The notes below the pieces were generated by a model. It did not search any database. It worked only from the letters and a program-made list of their open reading frames with translations, and was not told where the DNA came from. A stretch of DNA of 64,000 bases from assembly GCF_036237275.1 (NCBI RefSeq), contig NZ_CP108352.1, positions 2,046,001 through 2,110,000 on the forward strand. Direction: 5' to 3'. This stretch comes from Streptomyces sp. NBC_01353. Lineage in GTDB: Bacteria > Actinomycetota > Actinomycetes > Streptomycetales > Streptomycetaceae. Positions 16,588 through 24,859 of this stretch are shown here, one piece after another (position 1 is the first letter of the stretch; each line of letters begins with the position of its first letter). A program made the translations under genes and the position numbers.

Positions 16588-17703
16588 GTGTCGACCCGTG
16601 CCTCCCACACCTCCCGCGTCATAACCGAAGCCGCTTCCGTCGAAGCCGCTCCGGTCTCCCTCTGCGCCCGGGAGCCCCGTGTCCCCGCCGACCGGCTCGT
16701 CGCCGAGATGGTCCCGCCGCCGCGCTTCGACTCGGTGCGGTTCGACACCTACATCCCGGACCCGAACCAGCCCAGCCAGACCGACGCGGTCAAGGCCCTG
16801 AGCTCCTTCGCCGAGGGGCTCGGCGGTGCCCACGCCACCGGCGCCGGCAAGCGCCCGGTGCTCAGTCGCTGGTTCGCCAAGAAGCCCGCCGCCCCCACAG
16901 GTCCGCGCGGGATCTACCTCGACGGCGGCTACGGCGTCGGCAAGACCCACCTCCTCGCCTCCCTCTGGCACGCCACGCCCGCCGAGCCGGGGCTCAAGGC
17001 CTTCGGCACGTTCGTGGAGCTGACGAACCTCGTGGGTGCGCTGGGCTTCCAGCAGACGGTGCAGACGCTCAGCGGACACCGGCTGCTCTGTATCGACGAA
17101 TTCGAGCTGGACGACCCGGGCGACACCGTCCTCGTCTCCTCCCTGCTCAGCCGGCTCGTGGAGGCGGGCGTGGCGCTGGCCGCCACCTCCAACACGCTGC
17201 CGGGCAAGCTGGGCGAGGGCCGGTTCGCCGCCGCCGACTTCCTGCGCGAGATCCAGGGCCTCTCCGCCCACTTCCGGCCCCTGCGGATCGACGGCGAGGA
17301 CTACCGCCACCGCGGGCTGCCCGAGGCGCCCGCGCCGTACACCGAGGAACAGGTGACGAAGGCGGCGTACGCGACGCCGGGCTCCTCGCTCGACGACTTC
17401 CCGCACCTGCTCGACCACCTGGCCAAGGTCCACCCCAGCCGGTACGGCGCGCTGACCGACGGACTGTCCGCGGTCTGCCTCACCGACGTCCAGGCGGTCC
17501 CGGACCAGTCGACCGCGCTGCGGCTCGTGGTCCTCGCCGACCGGCTGTACGACCGCGAGGTCCCGGTGCTCGCCTCCGGTCTCCCCTTCGACCGGCTGTT
17601 CAGTGAAGAGATGCTGAAGGGCGGGTACCGGAAGAAGTACTTCCGGGCGATCTCCCGGCTCACCGCCCTGGCGCGCGACGCAAAGGGTCTGGTGGAGCAG
17701 TAG
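16588..17703 (+). CDS. zapE: cell division protein ZapE, AFG1-like AAA+ ATPase
   Basis: The 371-residue ATPase belongs to the AFG1/ZapE family, which in proteobacteria modulates the FtsZ ring and in mitochondria acts in protein quality control. It has Walker A GGYGVGKTHLLA, Walker B LLCIDEFELDDP, sensor ATSNTLPGKLGEGRF and the family ending SGGYRKKYFRAISRL-like (KGGYRKKYFRAISRL). The start GTG 16588 follows GTGGGGA. A TAGAGT element at 16574-16579 could be its -10 box, implying a very short leader. It is transcribed away from the RibD-like gene. Confidence 0.9.
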   Translation: MSTRASHTSRVITEAASVEAAPVSLCAREPRVPADRLVAEMVPPPRFDSVRFDTYIPDPNQPSQTDAVKALSSFAEGLGGAHATGAGKRPVLSRWFAKKPAAPTGPRGIYLDGGYGVGKTHLLASLWHATPAEPGLKAFGTFVELTNLVGALGFQQTVQTLSGHRLLCIDEFELDDPGDTVLVSSLLSRLVEAGVALAATSNTLPGKLGEGRFAAADFLREIQGLSAHFRPLRIDGEDYRHRGLPEAPAPYTEEQVTKAAYATPGSSLDDFPHLLDHLAKVHPSRYGALTDGLSAVCLTDVQAVPDQSTALRLVVLADRLYDREVPVLASGLPFDRLFSEEMLKGGYRKKYFRAISRLTALARDAKGLVEQ

Positions 17704-17737
17704 GTTGGGGGCCATACCCGATCGAAAGGGATTCATC

Positions 17738-18163
17738 ATGGCCGCAACCCGTTCCGCCCACGCCGTCTGGGAGGGCGACCTCCTCAAGGGCAAGGGCGTC
17801 GTCACCCTCGACTCCTCCGGCCTCGGCTCGTACGACGTCTCCTGGCCGGCCCGCACCGAGGAGCCGAACGGCAAGACCAGCCCCGAGGAGCTGATCGCCG
17901 CCGCGCACTCCTCCTGCTACTCGATGGCCTTCTCCAACATTCTGGCCAAGAACGACACCCCGCCGACCCGCCTGGAGACCAAGGCCGACGTCACCTTCGT
18001 GCCGGGCAAGGGCATCACGGGCAGCCACATCACCGTGCGCGGCGAGGTCCCGGGCCTGGACAAGGACAAGTTCCTCGAGCTGGCCGAGGACGCCAAGAAG
18101 AACTGCCCCGTCAGCCAGGCGCTCACCGGCACGACGATCACGCTGACCGCCGAACTCGCCTGA
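17738..18163 (+). CDS. OsmC family peroxiredoxin
   Basis: The 141-residue protein belongs to the OsmC/Ohr family of thiol peroxidases, which reduce organic hydroperoxides in the cytoplasm. Both catalytic cysteines are present: one in AAHSSCYSMAFSNIL and one in DAKKNCPVSQALTG. The remaining sequence shows the usual beta-sheet start (RSAHAVWEGDLLKGKG) and GKTSPEELIAAAHS. The ATG at 17738 follows AAAGGG. It is 34 bases downstream of zapE on the same strand and may be co-transcribed with it. Confidence 0.92.
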   Translation: MAATRSAHAVWEGDLLKGKGVVTLDSSGLGSYDVSWPARTEEPNGKTSPEELIAAAHSSCYSMAFSNILAKNDTPPTRLETKADVTFVPGKGITGSHITVRGEVPGLDKDKFLELAEDAKKNCPVSQALTGTTITLTAELA

Positions 18164-18289
18164 TCTCTCACGCCACATGAGGCCGTTGTGGCCCGCATGG
18201 TTCACCTGTCACCACAGTGCGTGATACACACATGCGGGTCACACGTCACATCACACACCTGTCCGCCAACAGGAAAAGTGGGTTGCCTC

Positions 18290-19648
18290 ATGTCCGCAAC
18301 ACGACGTCAGATCCTGTCCCGCACCGGCGCGTCCGTCGCCGGCATCGCCTTCGCGGGTGCCTTCTCCGAACTCTTCGCCGGTACGGCGGCCGCTCGCGGT
18401 CACGCCGGCTACGGCCCGCTGATCCCCGACCCGGCCGGGCTCCTCGACCTCCCCAAGGGCTTCCGCTACAAGGTCCTCTCCCGCCAGGGCGATCCCCTCC
18501 GCTCCGGTGAGGGCCTCGTCCCCAGCAACTTCGACGGCATGGCCGCCTTCGCCGGCCGCCGGGGCCGCGTCCATCTGGTCCGCAACCATGAGAACCGGGT
18601 CACCGGCAAGATCGGCGTCCCTACCGTGGAAGGCCTGACGTACGACCCCGCCGCCAAGGGCGGCTGTACGGCGATCGAGTTGGACGGCCGCGGCAACGTC
18701 CTCGGCGAGCGCGTCGCCATCGCCGGCACCGCGGTCAACTGCGCGGGTGGGCCCACTCCTTGGGGCACGTGGCTGACCTGCGAGGAGACCGAGGACAAGG
18801 CCGGGACCAACGGCTGTACCAAGGACCACGGCTTCATCTTCGAGGTCGACGGCGCCGACCCGCACCGCACCGGAGCCGTACCGCTGACCGCCATGGGCCG
18901 CTTCCAGCACGAGGCGATCGCCGTCGACCCGCACAGCGGGATCGTGTACGAGACGGAGGACGCGTTCGAGCGGCCCTTCGGGCTCTTCTACCGCTTCCTG
19001 CCGGAGAAGCCGCTGGGCGGCCACGGCTCACTGCGCGCGGGCGGGGCCCTGGAGGCGATGCGCGTGCCGGGCGTCCCCGACCTCTCCGTGGTCCAGGAGA
19101 CGGGGGCGAGCTTCGACGGCGTCGAGTGGGTCCCCGTACCGGATCCGCTGGCGGTCGAAACGCCCATCAGACTCCAGGACTTCGGGCCGAAGGGCATCAC
19201 GCACGCGCAGAAGCTGGAGGGCTGCTACTGGGGCGGGCGGGCCGTGTACTTCGTCTCGTCCTTCGCCCGCGCCAAGGACGGCTCGGCGGCCACCCACTAC
19301 GGCCAGGTGTGGAAGTACGAGCCGCACCGGCGCCGCCTCACGCTCGTCGTCGTCTTCGGCCCGAGCACCGACATCCAGCTGCCCGGGGAGTCGCCGGACA
19401 ACATCTGCCTCGCCCCGAGCGGCGGTCTGATGGTCAGCGAGGACGGCGAAGGCGGCCAGCACGTCTACGGGGTGAGCCGGAAGGGCGAGGTGTACGCGGT
19501 CGCCCGAGGGGCGCAGAACATCGGGACCCCGGAGGCCCCGGAGTGGGGCGAGTTCGCGGGCGTCACGTTCTCGCCGGACGGGCGGACGATGTACGTCAAC
19601 TGCTACACCCCGGGGACGACGTTCGCGGTGACGGGCCCGTGGTGCTGA
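18290..19648 (+). CDS. exported PhoX-like (DUF839) phosphatase family protein
   Basis: The 452-residue protein starts with a Tat signal (RRQILSRTGASVAGIAFAGA, cleavage near residue 35). The mature part is a DUF839/PhoX-type beta-propeller with FDGMAAFAGRRGRVHLVRNHE, WGTWLTCEETE, RFQHEAIAVDPHSGIVYETE and PDNICLAPSGGLMVSEDGE. PhoX enzymes are calcium/iron alkaline phosphatases with acidic metal ligands in such loops. The match is clear at family level, but activity is not proven. The upstream 126 bases carry CAC-rich sequence. PPK2 follows on the same strand, which suggests a phosphate theme. Confidence 0.82.
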   Translation: MSATRRQILSRTGASVAGIAFAGAFSELFAGTAAARGHAGYGPLIPDPAGLLDLPKGFRYKVLSRQGDPLRSGEGLVPSNFDGMAAFAGRRGRVHLVRNHENRVTGKIGVPTVEGLTYDPAAKGGCTAIELDGRGNVLGERVAIAGTAVNCAGGPTPWGTWLTCEETEDKAGTNGCTKDHGFIFEVDGADPHRTGAVPLTAMGRFQHEAIAVDPHSGIVYETEDAFERPFGLFYRFLPEKPLGGHGSLRAGGALEAMRVPGVPDLSVVQETGASFDGVEWVPVPDPLAVETPIRLQDFGPKGITHAQKLEGCYWGGRAVYFVSSFARAKDGSAATHYGQVWKYEPHRRRLTLVVVFGPSTDIQLPGESPDNICLAPSGGLMVSEDGEGGQHVYGVSRKGEVYAVARGAQNIGTPEAPEWGEFAGVTFSPDGRTMYVNCYTPGTTFAVTGPWC

Positions 19649-19734
19649 CGTAGGCCATCGCCACACCGTTCGCGGGTCCGTCGATTCCGTCGCAGGATCG
19701 GGAGGAGGCGAGCGACGGACCCGAAGGGGCGCAG

Positions 19735-20655
19735 ATGGCGAAGAAGGAAGAGAAGAAGGACGGGAAGGCGGCCAAGGGGTCCGGGAAGAAGCGGCCGCGG
19801 ACCCCGCCGGTGCGGTCCGCGGCCCTGCGGGAGCTGCTGCGCCTTCCCGTCGGCAAGCCGGTCGACCTCTCCTCGCACTCGGCCTCGGACATCCCGGCCG
19901 GCCCGGCCGGCAAGGCGGCCGGGATCGAGGCCACCACACGTCTGGCCCCACGCCTCGCCGAGCTCCAGGAGCGCCTCTACGCGGCGAGCACGGCCGGCGA
20001 CCGGCGCCGGCTGCTGCTCGTGCTCCAGGGCATGGACACCAGCGGCAAAGGCGGCACGGTCAAACATGTGATCGGCTACTTCAACCCGTCCGGCTGCCGG
20101 ATCCGGGCCTTCAAGGCGCCCACGACGGAGGAACGGCGCCACCCCTTCCTCTGGCGGATCAGCCGGGCCCTGCCGGTGCCGGGCGAGATCGGCATCTTCG
20201 ACCGCTCGCACTACGAGGACGTGCTCATCACCCGCGTTCGCGACCTGGTCCCCCGGCGCGACCTCGGCCGCCGCTACGGCCAGATCAACCGCTGGGAGGA
20301 GTCCCTCGCGGACGACGGTGTCACGATCGTCAAGGTCTTCCTGCACATCTCGTACGAGGAGCAGCGCGCGCGGCTCCTGGAGCGGCTCGACAACCCGGAC
20401 AAGCACTGGAAGTTCAACGCGGGCGACATCGAGGAGCGGGCGCTGTGGCCCGCGTACCAGCATGCGTACGAGCTGGCGCTGGAGCGCTGCTCCACGCCGG
20501 AGGCACCGTGGTACGTGGTCCCCGCCGACCGTAAGTGGTACCGCAACTGGGCCATCAGCACGCTGCTCCTGGAACACCTGGAGGCGCTGGATCCGCGGTA
20601 CCCGCCGGGCGACTTCGACGTGACCGAGAGCCGTAGGCGGCTGCTCGCTTCCTGA
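19735..20655 (+). CDS. ppk2: polyphosphate kinase 2 family protein
   Basis: PPK2 enzymes transfer phosphate between polyphosphate and nucleotides. The 306-residue protein has a Lys-rich N-terminal extension (MAKKEEKKDGKAAKGSGKKR). The P-loop LLVLQGMDTSGKGGTVKHV and the Walker B-like GEIGIFDRSHYEDVLITRVR follow. The lid region has FLHISYEEQRARLLERLDNP and KHWKFNAGDIEER, and the end is APWYVVPADRKWYRNWA. A single domain of this size suggests class I or III, so it may favour ADP or also accept AMP. It follows the PhoX-like gene and precedes a deacetylase, all on the plus strand. Confidence 0.9.
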   Translation: MAKKEEKKDGKAAKGSGKKRPRTPPVRSAALRELLRLPVGKPVDLSSHSASDIPAGPAGKAAGIEATTRLAPRLAELQERLYAASTAGDRRRLLLVLQGMDTSGKGGTVKHVIGYFNPSGCRIRAFKAPTTEERRHPFLWRISRALPVPGEIGIFDRSHYEDVLITRVRDLVPRRDLGRRYGQINRWEESLADDGVTIVKVFLHISYEEQRARLLERLDNPDKHWKFNAGDIEERALWPAYQHAYELALERCSTPEAPWYVVPADRKWYRNWAISTLLLEHLEALDPRYPPGDFDVTESRRRLLAS

Positions 20656-20672
20656 TCGGTTAGTTTCCGTGG

Positions 20673-21575
20673 GTGACCATTTCTGTACGAAGAATGTCGG
20701 CTCTCGCTCTGCTGGGCGCCGTTCTTGTCGGCTGTGGCGGGGGCACGGCCGACACGTCGATGGCTCCTGACGCCCCGTCCACCGCGCCGAGCACGGCGGT
20801 GGGCAAGGCGCCGAGCGCTAGCGCCGCGGCCGGCCCGGCGACGGTGCGCAAGGCGCCGCCCACCATGGCGCCCGGCCCTGAGGGGCTCACTCCGGTGTTC
20901 GAGCGGGCCCCCAGGGGCAAGGACAAGGGCAGGGACAAGGTCGTCGCGCTGACCTTCGACGCCGACATGACGGCCGACCAGGGGCCGCGTGCGGCCGACG
21001 GGGAACGCTTCGACAATCCGGCGCTGATCGCGACGCTGCGGCGGCTCAAGGTCGACTCGACGGTCTTCATGACCGGCCGCTGGGCCGAGGAGTACCCGGA
21101 CCAGGCGCGCTCCATCGGCACCGATCCCCGCTTCGAGATCGCCAACCACTCGTACAGCCACTACGCCTTCGCCTCGCCCTGCTACGGACTGCCGACGGTC
21201 GCGAAGCAGAACATGGCCAAGGACGTCCGGCGCGCCTTCGAGGCGTTCCGCAAGGCCGGGGCACGCAATGTGGTGCCGTACTTCCGCTTCCCCGGCGGCT
21301 GCTACGACGACGACGCGCTACGCGCGCTCGCCCCCGCGAAGGTCACGGCGGTGCAGTGGGACGTGGTGAGCGGCGACGCCTTCGCCAAAGACGGCGACGC
21401 GGTGGCCGAGCAGGTCCTGGACGGTGTGAAGCCCGGCTCGCTCGTGGTCATGCACTGCACCCGCAGTGCCGCCCCGGTCACGGAACGGGCGATCCGCCGG
21501 ATCGTCCCGGAACTGCGGGCCAGGGGCTACCGCTTCGTCAAGGTCTCGGAACTGATGGCGGAGCGGGCGCCCTAG
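20673..21575 (+). CDS. polysaccharide deacetylase (NodB) lipoprotein
   Basis: The 300-residue protein has a lipobox (LLGAVLVGCGG, Cys near residue 21) and a Ser/Ala/Pro-rich spacer, so it should be anchored outside the membrane. The NodB domain shows VALTFDADMTADQGP, where the second aspartate position binds metal, EIANHSYSH with the two metal histidines, YFRFPGGCYDD, and SLVVMHCTRSA near the end. It probably deacetylates cell-wall or surface sugars. The loop between the aspartates is longer than in NodB itself. GTG at 20673 starts 17 bases after the PPK2 stop, so co-transcription is likely. Confidence 0.87.
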   Translation: MTISVRRMSALALLGAVLVGCGGGTADTSMAPDAPSTAPSTAVGKAPSASAAAGPATVRKAPPTMAPGPEGLTPVFERAPRGKDKGRDKVVALTFDADMTADQGPRAADGERFDNPALIATLRRLKVDSTVFMTGRWAEEYPDQARSIGTDPRFEIANHSYSHYAFASPCYGLPTVAKQNMAKDVRRAFEAFRKAGARNVVPYFRFPGGCYDDDALRALAPAKVTAVQWDVVSGDAFAKDGDAVAEQVLDGVKPGSLVVMHCTRSAAPVTERAIRRIVPELRARGYRFVKVSELMAERAP

Positions 21576-21638
21576 GCCGCGATGTTACGGAGGTCCGCGA
21601 CGACCTCCCGCTGGCGCATGTGACGTTGCGTCACCAAC

Positions 21639-21824
21639 CTATCCCGAGCAGGCCGTTCGCTGTGCTTCGTGCCATTCGCAGACCGGGCAGAGGGTGATCC
21701 CCCGGGTCGACTCCGGGTACTCGGTCGACTTCCGGCACAACACACACTCGGCGTACGGCCCTTCGGCGGGCGTCGTCGCCGCCGTCACCTTGGTGGGCTC
21801 GCAGTACGACGTGTCCTCGTCCAT
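21639..21824 (-). CDS. small zinc-ribbon-like protein, 61 residues
   Basis: From ATG 21824 the protein reads MDEDTSYCEPTKVTAATTPA then EGPYAECVLCRKSTEYPEST and GITLCPVCEWHEAQ. The CVLC and CPVC pairs, 17 residues apart, form a likely zinc ribbon, with an extra cysteine at position 8. No function is known. It lies between the deacetylase gene and the ABC permease gene and is convergent with the former. An ATG six codons upstream is possible but less likely. Confidence 0.65.
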   Translation of the reverse strand: MDEDTSYCEPTKVTAATTPAEGPYAECVLCRKSTEYPESTRGITLCPVCEWHEAQRTACSG

Positions 21825-21838
21825 GCTTGCGAGGGTAC

Positions 21839-22489
21839 TCACTCCCGCCAGGCCGTGGCCCTCGTGCTCACGGCCGCCGCGGCACCGGCGAGGAGCAGGG
21901 CGCCCGCGAGGGCGAGCCAGGGCATCGTGACGGTCGCGGTGCGGGAGCCGGTGATCAGGCCCTGCACCGCGTACTGCGCCGGTGAGCCGGTCGTCACGAG
22001 CGCGAGGAGCGAGCCGAGGACAAGCGCGGCGAGCGACCAGCCACGGGATCGGACGAGCGGCCGGGTGGTGAGCGCGCCCACGGCGGCGCCCGTCAGGACA
22101 CAGACCGCGGTCGCGAGGAGGCCCGAGGTCCCGGCCTCGGACGGGTCGACCCGGCGGAGGTCGCTCACCGCCGTCACCCCGAGGACGGCGACGACGCCGA
22201 GGAGCGCCGCGCAGGCCACGGCGGCCAGGACCGCAGCGAGGTGCGCACGTCCCCGTCCGGCCGCGGCGGCCACGACGTTCCGCGCGGCGGACGGTTCCTG
22301 GGTGAGGCAGATGCGTACCACCCAGGCGGTGACAGGGAGCAGCGCGGCGGCGGCGTACCCGAGGGCGCCGAGCACGGGCTCCCCGGTCTGCACACCGACG
22401 CCGAGGAACACCGCGTACAGCAGCAGGGGTGCGAGCCAGCGCTGGGAGCGCAGCAGCAGGTCGGTCTGATAGCGCAGCAGTGCGGTCAT
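21839..22489 (-). CDS. ABC transporter permease, 216 residues
   Basis: The protein has six predicted membrane segments and begins MTALLRYQTDLLLRSQRWLA, typical of short ABC-2-like permeases. Hydrophobic stretches include APLLLYAVFLGVGVQ, LGYAAAALLPVTAWVV, AAVLAAVACAALLGVVAVLG and LALAGALLLAGAAAAV. Its ATG overlaps the stop of the ATPase gene as ATGA, so the two are coupled and should form one transporter. The substrate is unknown. The reading frame is open far upstream, but that part is only the shadow of the ATPase gene. Confidence 0.75.
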   Translation of the reverse strand: MTALLRYQTDLLLRSQRWLAPLLLYAVFLGVGVQTGEPVLGALGYAAAALLPVTAWVVRICLTQEPSAARNVVAAAAGRGRAHLAAVLAAVACAALLGVVAVLGVTAVSDLRRVDPSEAGTSGLLATAVCVLTGAAVGALTTRPLVRSRGWSLAALVLGSLLALVTTGSPAQYAVQGLITGSRTATVTMPWLALAGALLLAGAAAAVSTRATAWRE

Positions 22490-23310
22490 ACCCGGACGCC
22501 CTCGGTGCTCAGCTCGTGGATGTGCCAGGAGGCGTCGAGCAGCGCTCGGAGCAGTCCGTCGGAGGGCGCCGCGTCGACCTCGTACACCGTCGTGCCGTCG
22601 GATCCCTGCTCGTACGAGGGCGAACCCGGCAGCCCCTCGGGGAGCGGGCGGCCGCCGGACACCACGATGCGCACGCGGGTCCGCATGTCGTCGTCGCGTC
22701 GCGGACTCCCTGGCCGAACCCGTCCCGCCTCCACCGTGAACTCGGCGTCGGCCTCGCCCGCGAGCCGCCGCGGGTCGTGGTCGACGAAGACGACCGTGCC
22801 GCCCGCCGCGACCCGCTCGCGGACGGCCCGGTCCAGCTCGTGGCGTGCGCCGGTGTCGAGGCCCGTCCACGCCTCGTCGAGGACCAGCAGGTCCGGGGCG
22901 GCGAGCAGCGCCTGGGCGACGGCGACCTTCTGGCTGGTGCCCTTGGAGAGTTCGGCGAGCGGGGTGTCCGCGAAGGCCCTGGCACCGAACCGCTCCAGCC
23001 ACTCCCCCGCCGCCGCTTCCGCCCGGCCGAGCCCCTGGACGCGCCCGAGGTGGGTCAGATAGCCGCGCGCGGTGAAGGGCAGGGCGACCGGGAAGCGCTC
23101 GGGGACGTACGCCGTGCGCCGGGGCCGGCCGGTGATCCGGCCCTCGGTCGGTGCGTCGATGCCCGCGAGGAGCCGGAGCAGCGTCGACTTGCCGGTGCCG
23201 TTGGTGCCCGTGATCCGGACGAGGGCACCGGCGGGCACGCCGAAGGCGACCTCGCGCAGCACCCACGGTCCGCGCAGGCCGTAACGGCGCCCCACCCGTT
23301 CCAGGTTCAG
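22486..23310 (-). CDS. ABC transporter ATP-binding protein
   Basis: The ATPase has Walker A RITGTNGTGKSTLLRLLAG, the signature LSKGTSQKVAVAQALL, Walker B LLVLDEAWTGLD and H-loop VVFVDHDPRRL. The start is unusual. The first ABC strand (LNLERVGRRYG) requires a CTG at 23310, which overlaps the TGA of the upstream AIM24 gene as CTGA. The first ordinary start is GTG 23295, which would cut that strand. An extended open frame upstream has no coding character. About 100 extra residues follow the ATPase core (from MRTRVRIVVSGGRPLPEG). The pair with the downstream permease is a two-gene transporter. Confidence 0.82.
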   Translation of the reverse strand: MNLERVGRRYGLRGPWVLREVAFGVPAGALVRITGTNGTGKSTLLRLLAGIDAPTEGRITGRPRRTAYVPERFPVALPFTARGYLTHLGRVQGLGRAEAAAGEWLERFGARAFADTPLAELSKGTSQKVAVAQALLAAPDLLVLDEAWTGLDTGARHELDRAVRERVAAGGTVVFVDHDPRRLAGEADAEFTVEAGRVRPGSPRRDDDMRTRVRIVVSGGRPLPEGLPGSPSYEQGSDGTTVYEVDAAPSDGLLRALLDASWHIHELSTEGVRV

Positions 23311-23981
23311 TTCGACGTCTTCTGCGGAGTGAGCTCGCTCGGCCGGACGATGACGAAGCCCTCGCCGTCCAGCCTCAACTGGACCGCCTCGCCCGAGCCG
23401 CCGCGGATCATCGAGCCGACGGACTGCGAGCGATGCAGCGAGGTGCGCAGCTGCTCGCTCCAGCCGACGACCGCGTCGGTGTCGACGCACACCGGGGCCT
23501 GCGCGGTGACGGGGATGACGATCGGGGTGCCCTCACACATCAGGGCGATCTTGCCGTAGCCGCTGAAGACGCTGTTGAAGAGACCGCCGCCGGTCATGCC
23601 GGCGCCCTTCACCGTCCTGATCTCGTAGCTGAGGGTGGAGTCGAAGCAGAGCACGTTGCGGCCGTTCACGGTGAGCGCGTCGTTCTGCTCGACCTCGACG
23701 ATGAAGCAGTTCTGCGCCTCGTGCGCGAACCAGGCCTCGCCCTGGCCGCGGACAGCCATCAGCGCCAGGCCCTCGCCGGTGACGGCGCGCTTGAGCATCC
23801 CGCCGATGCCCTGGCCCTTGCGCTCGAACTGGAGGTCGCCGCGGAAGGCGATCATCGATCCCTGGCGCGCCTGCATCTCTCCGTTGACGGCGTACTTGAC
23901 GCACTTGGCGTTCTGCAGGCTCATGCCCGGGAACGTCGCGGTCTCGGCAAGGTGTTCGCTGGCAAAAAGATCGCTCTTCAT
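23307..23981 (-). CDS. AIM24 family protein (DUF124)
   Basis: The 224-residue protein belongs to the AIM24/DUF124 family of beta-helical proteins, whose bacterial role is unclear. It reads MKSDLFASEHLAETATFPGM at the start, then QARQGSMIAFRGDLQFERKG, GMLKRAVTGEGLALMAVRGQ, and SGYGKIALMCEGTPIVIPVT with a glycine-rich turn. The ATG at 23981 has AGG nine bases upstream; an ATG three codons earlier sits too close to it. The next gene (ABC ATPase) overlaps its stop, so the three genes form an operon. It is divergent from the PTH2 gene. Confidence 0.85.
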   Translation of the reverse strand: MKSDLFASEHLAETATFPGMSLQNAKCVKYAVNGEMQARQGSMIAFRGDLQFERKGQGIGGMLKRAVTGEGLALMAVRGQGEAWFAHEAQNCFIVEVEQNDALTVNGRNVLCFDSTLSYEIRTVKGAGMTGGGLFNSVFSGYGKIALMCEGTPIVIPVTAQAPVCVDTDAVVGWSEQLRTSLHRSQSVGSMIRGGSGEAVQLRLDGEGFVIVRPSELTPQKTSN

Positions 23982-24052
23982 GAAGGGCATCCTGTCCCGG
24001 AACCTCCGATTCCGACAAGAAGCGCCTCTGCGAGCGGTGGCAGACTTGCCGG

Positions 24053-24748
24053 GTGAGCAGCAACGAAACCGATGTCCGCGATGAGAAGCCGCAATTCGTC
24101 CTCCCGCTGGTGGTGCGGATCGAGAAGGCCGAGCCCCCGGCCCGTACCGACGCCCTGGAGACGGCCGCTCGCGCCGTCCTGACGATCCTCGCCGACGAGC
24201 GCGCGCACGGCGACGGCGAGTGGGCGCAGGCCATGACCGACTGGCAGGACGCCCGGATCCGCAAGGTCGTGCGCCGGGCGCGCGGCGCGGAGTGGCGGCG
24301 CGCGCAGGCGCTCCCGGGGATCACGATGACGGGTGAGGCCGCGGAGGTACGGGTGTTCCCACCGGTCCCGCTGGACGGCTGGCCCAAGGAGCTGGCCAAG
24401 CTCCAGGTGTCGGGCACCGACCTGGAGGACCCGGCCGCGCCCGGCGCGCCGAGGCCCGGGGCGGCGCTGCTGTGGCTCAACCCGGATCTGGACATGTCCG
24501 CGGGCAAGGCGATGGCCCAGGCGGGGCACGGGGCGCAGCTGGCGTGGTGGGAGATGGCGGAGGCGGACCGCAAGGCGTGGCGCGAGGCCGGTTTCCCGCT
24601 GGCCGTGCGGACGGCCGATCCGGCGCGCTGGGCGGAGCTGACGACGGGCGGTCTGCCGGTGGTGCGGGACGCCGGATTCACGGAGATCGCGCCCGGTTCG
24701 TGCACGGTCGTGTCCGAATTCCCCGTGCTCGTTTCGAACGACGACTGA
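24053..24748 (+). CDS. peptidyl-tRNA hydrolase, Pth2-type, with N-terminal extension
   Basis: The C-terminal half (about 120-231) matches the archaeal/eukaryotic-type Pth2 fold: LLWLNPDLDMSAGKAMAQAG, HGAQLAWWEMAEADRKAW and LPVVRDAGFTEIAPGSCTVV. Pth2 releases tRNA from peptidyl-tRNA. The first 115 residues are extra; they contain a short strand (VLPLVVRIEKAEPPART) and helices (ALETAARAVLTILADE, WAQAMTDWQDARIRKVVRRA). Streptomycetes also have a canonical Pth1, so this is probably a second or specialised enzyme. It starts with GTG 24053, divergent from AIM24. Confidence 0.8.
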   Translation: MSSNETDVRDEKPQFVLPLVVRIEKAEPPARTDALETAARAVLTILADERAHGDGEWAQAMTDWQDARIRKVVRRARGAEWRRAQALPGITMTGEAAEVRVFPPVPLDGWPKELAKLQVSGTDLEDPAAPGAPRPGAALLWLNPDLDMSAGKAMAQAGHGAQLAWWEMAEADRKAWREAGFPLAVRTADPARWAELTTGGLPVVRDAGFTEIAPGSCTVVSEFPVLVSNDD

Positions 24749-24859
24749 ACACGCCCGTCCCGTAGTACGTATCTCCCGATACCGCCAAGTGGGTTGAACG
24801 GAAGCGTCCTTACCGGTTCAGTCTGCGGTGACCGAAATTTCGAACGTACGGGAGACACC

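Noticed and set aside
18200-18213. GTTCACC followed by TGTCACC upstream of the PhoX-like gene as a possible PHO box.
   Set aside because: PhoP sites need repeats spaced by 11 bases. Here the second unit follows at 7 bases, and no third unit is in register.
21620-21634. GTGACG-TTG-CGTCAC inverted repeat after the deacetylase gene.
   Set aside because: A 6-bp stem with a 3-base loop is too weak to call a terminator, and the position between gene ends does not suggest an operator.
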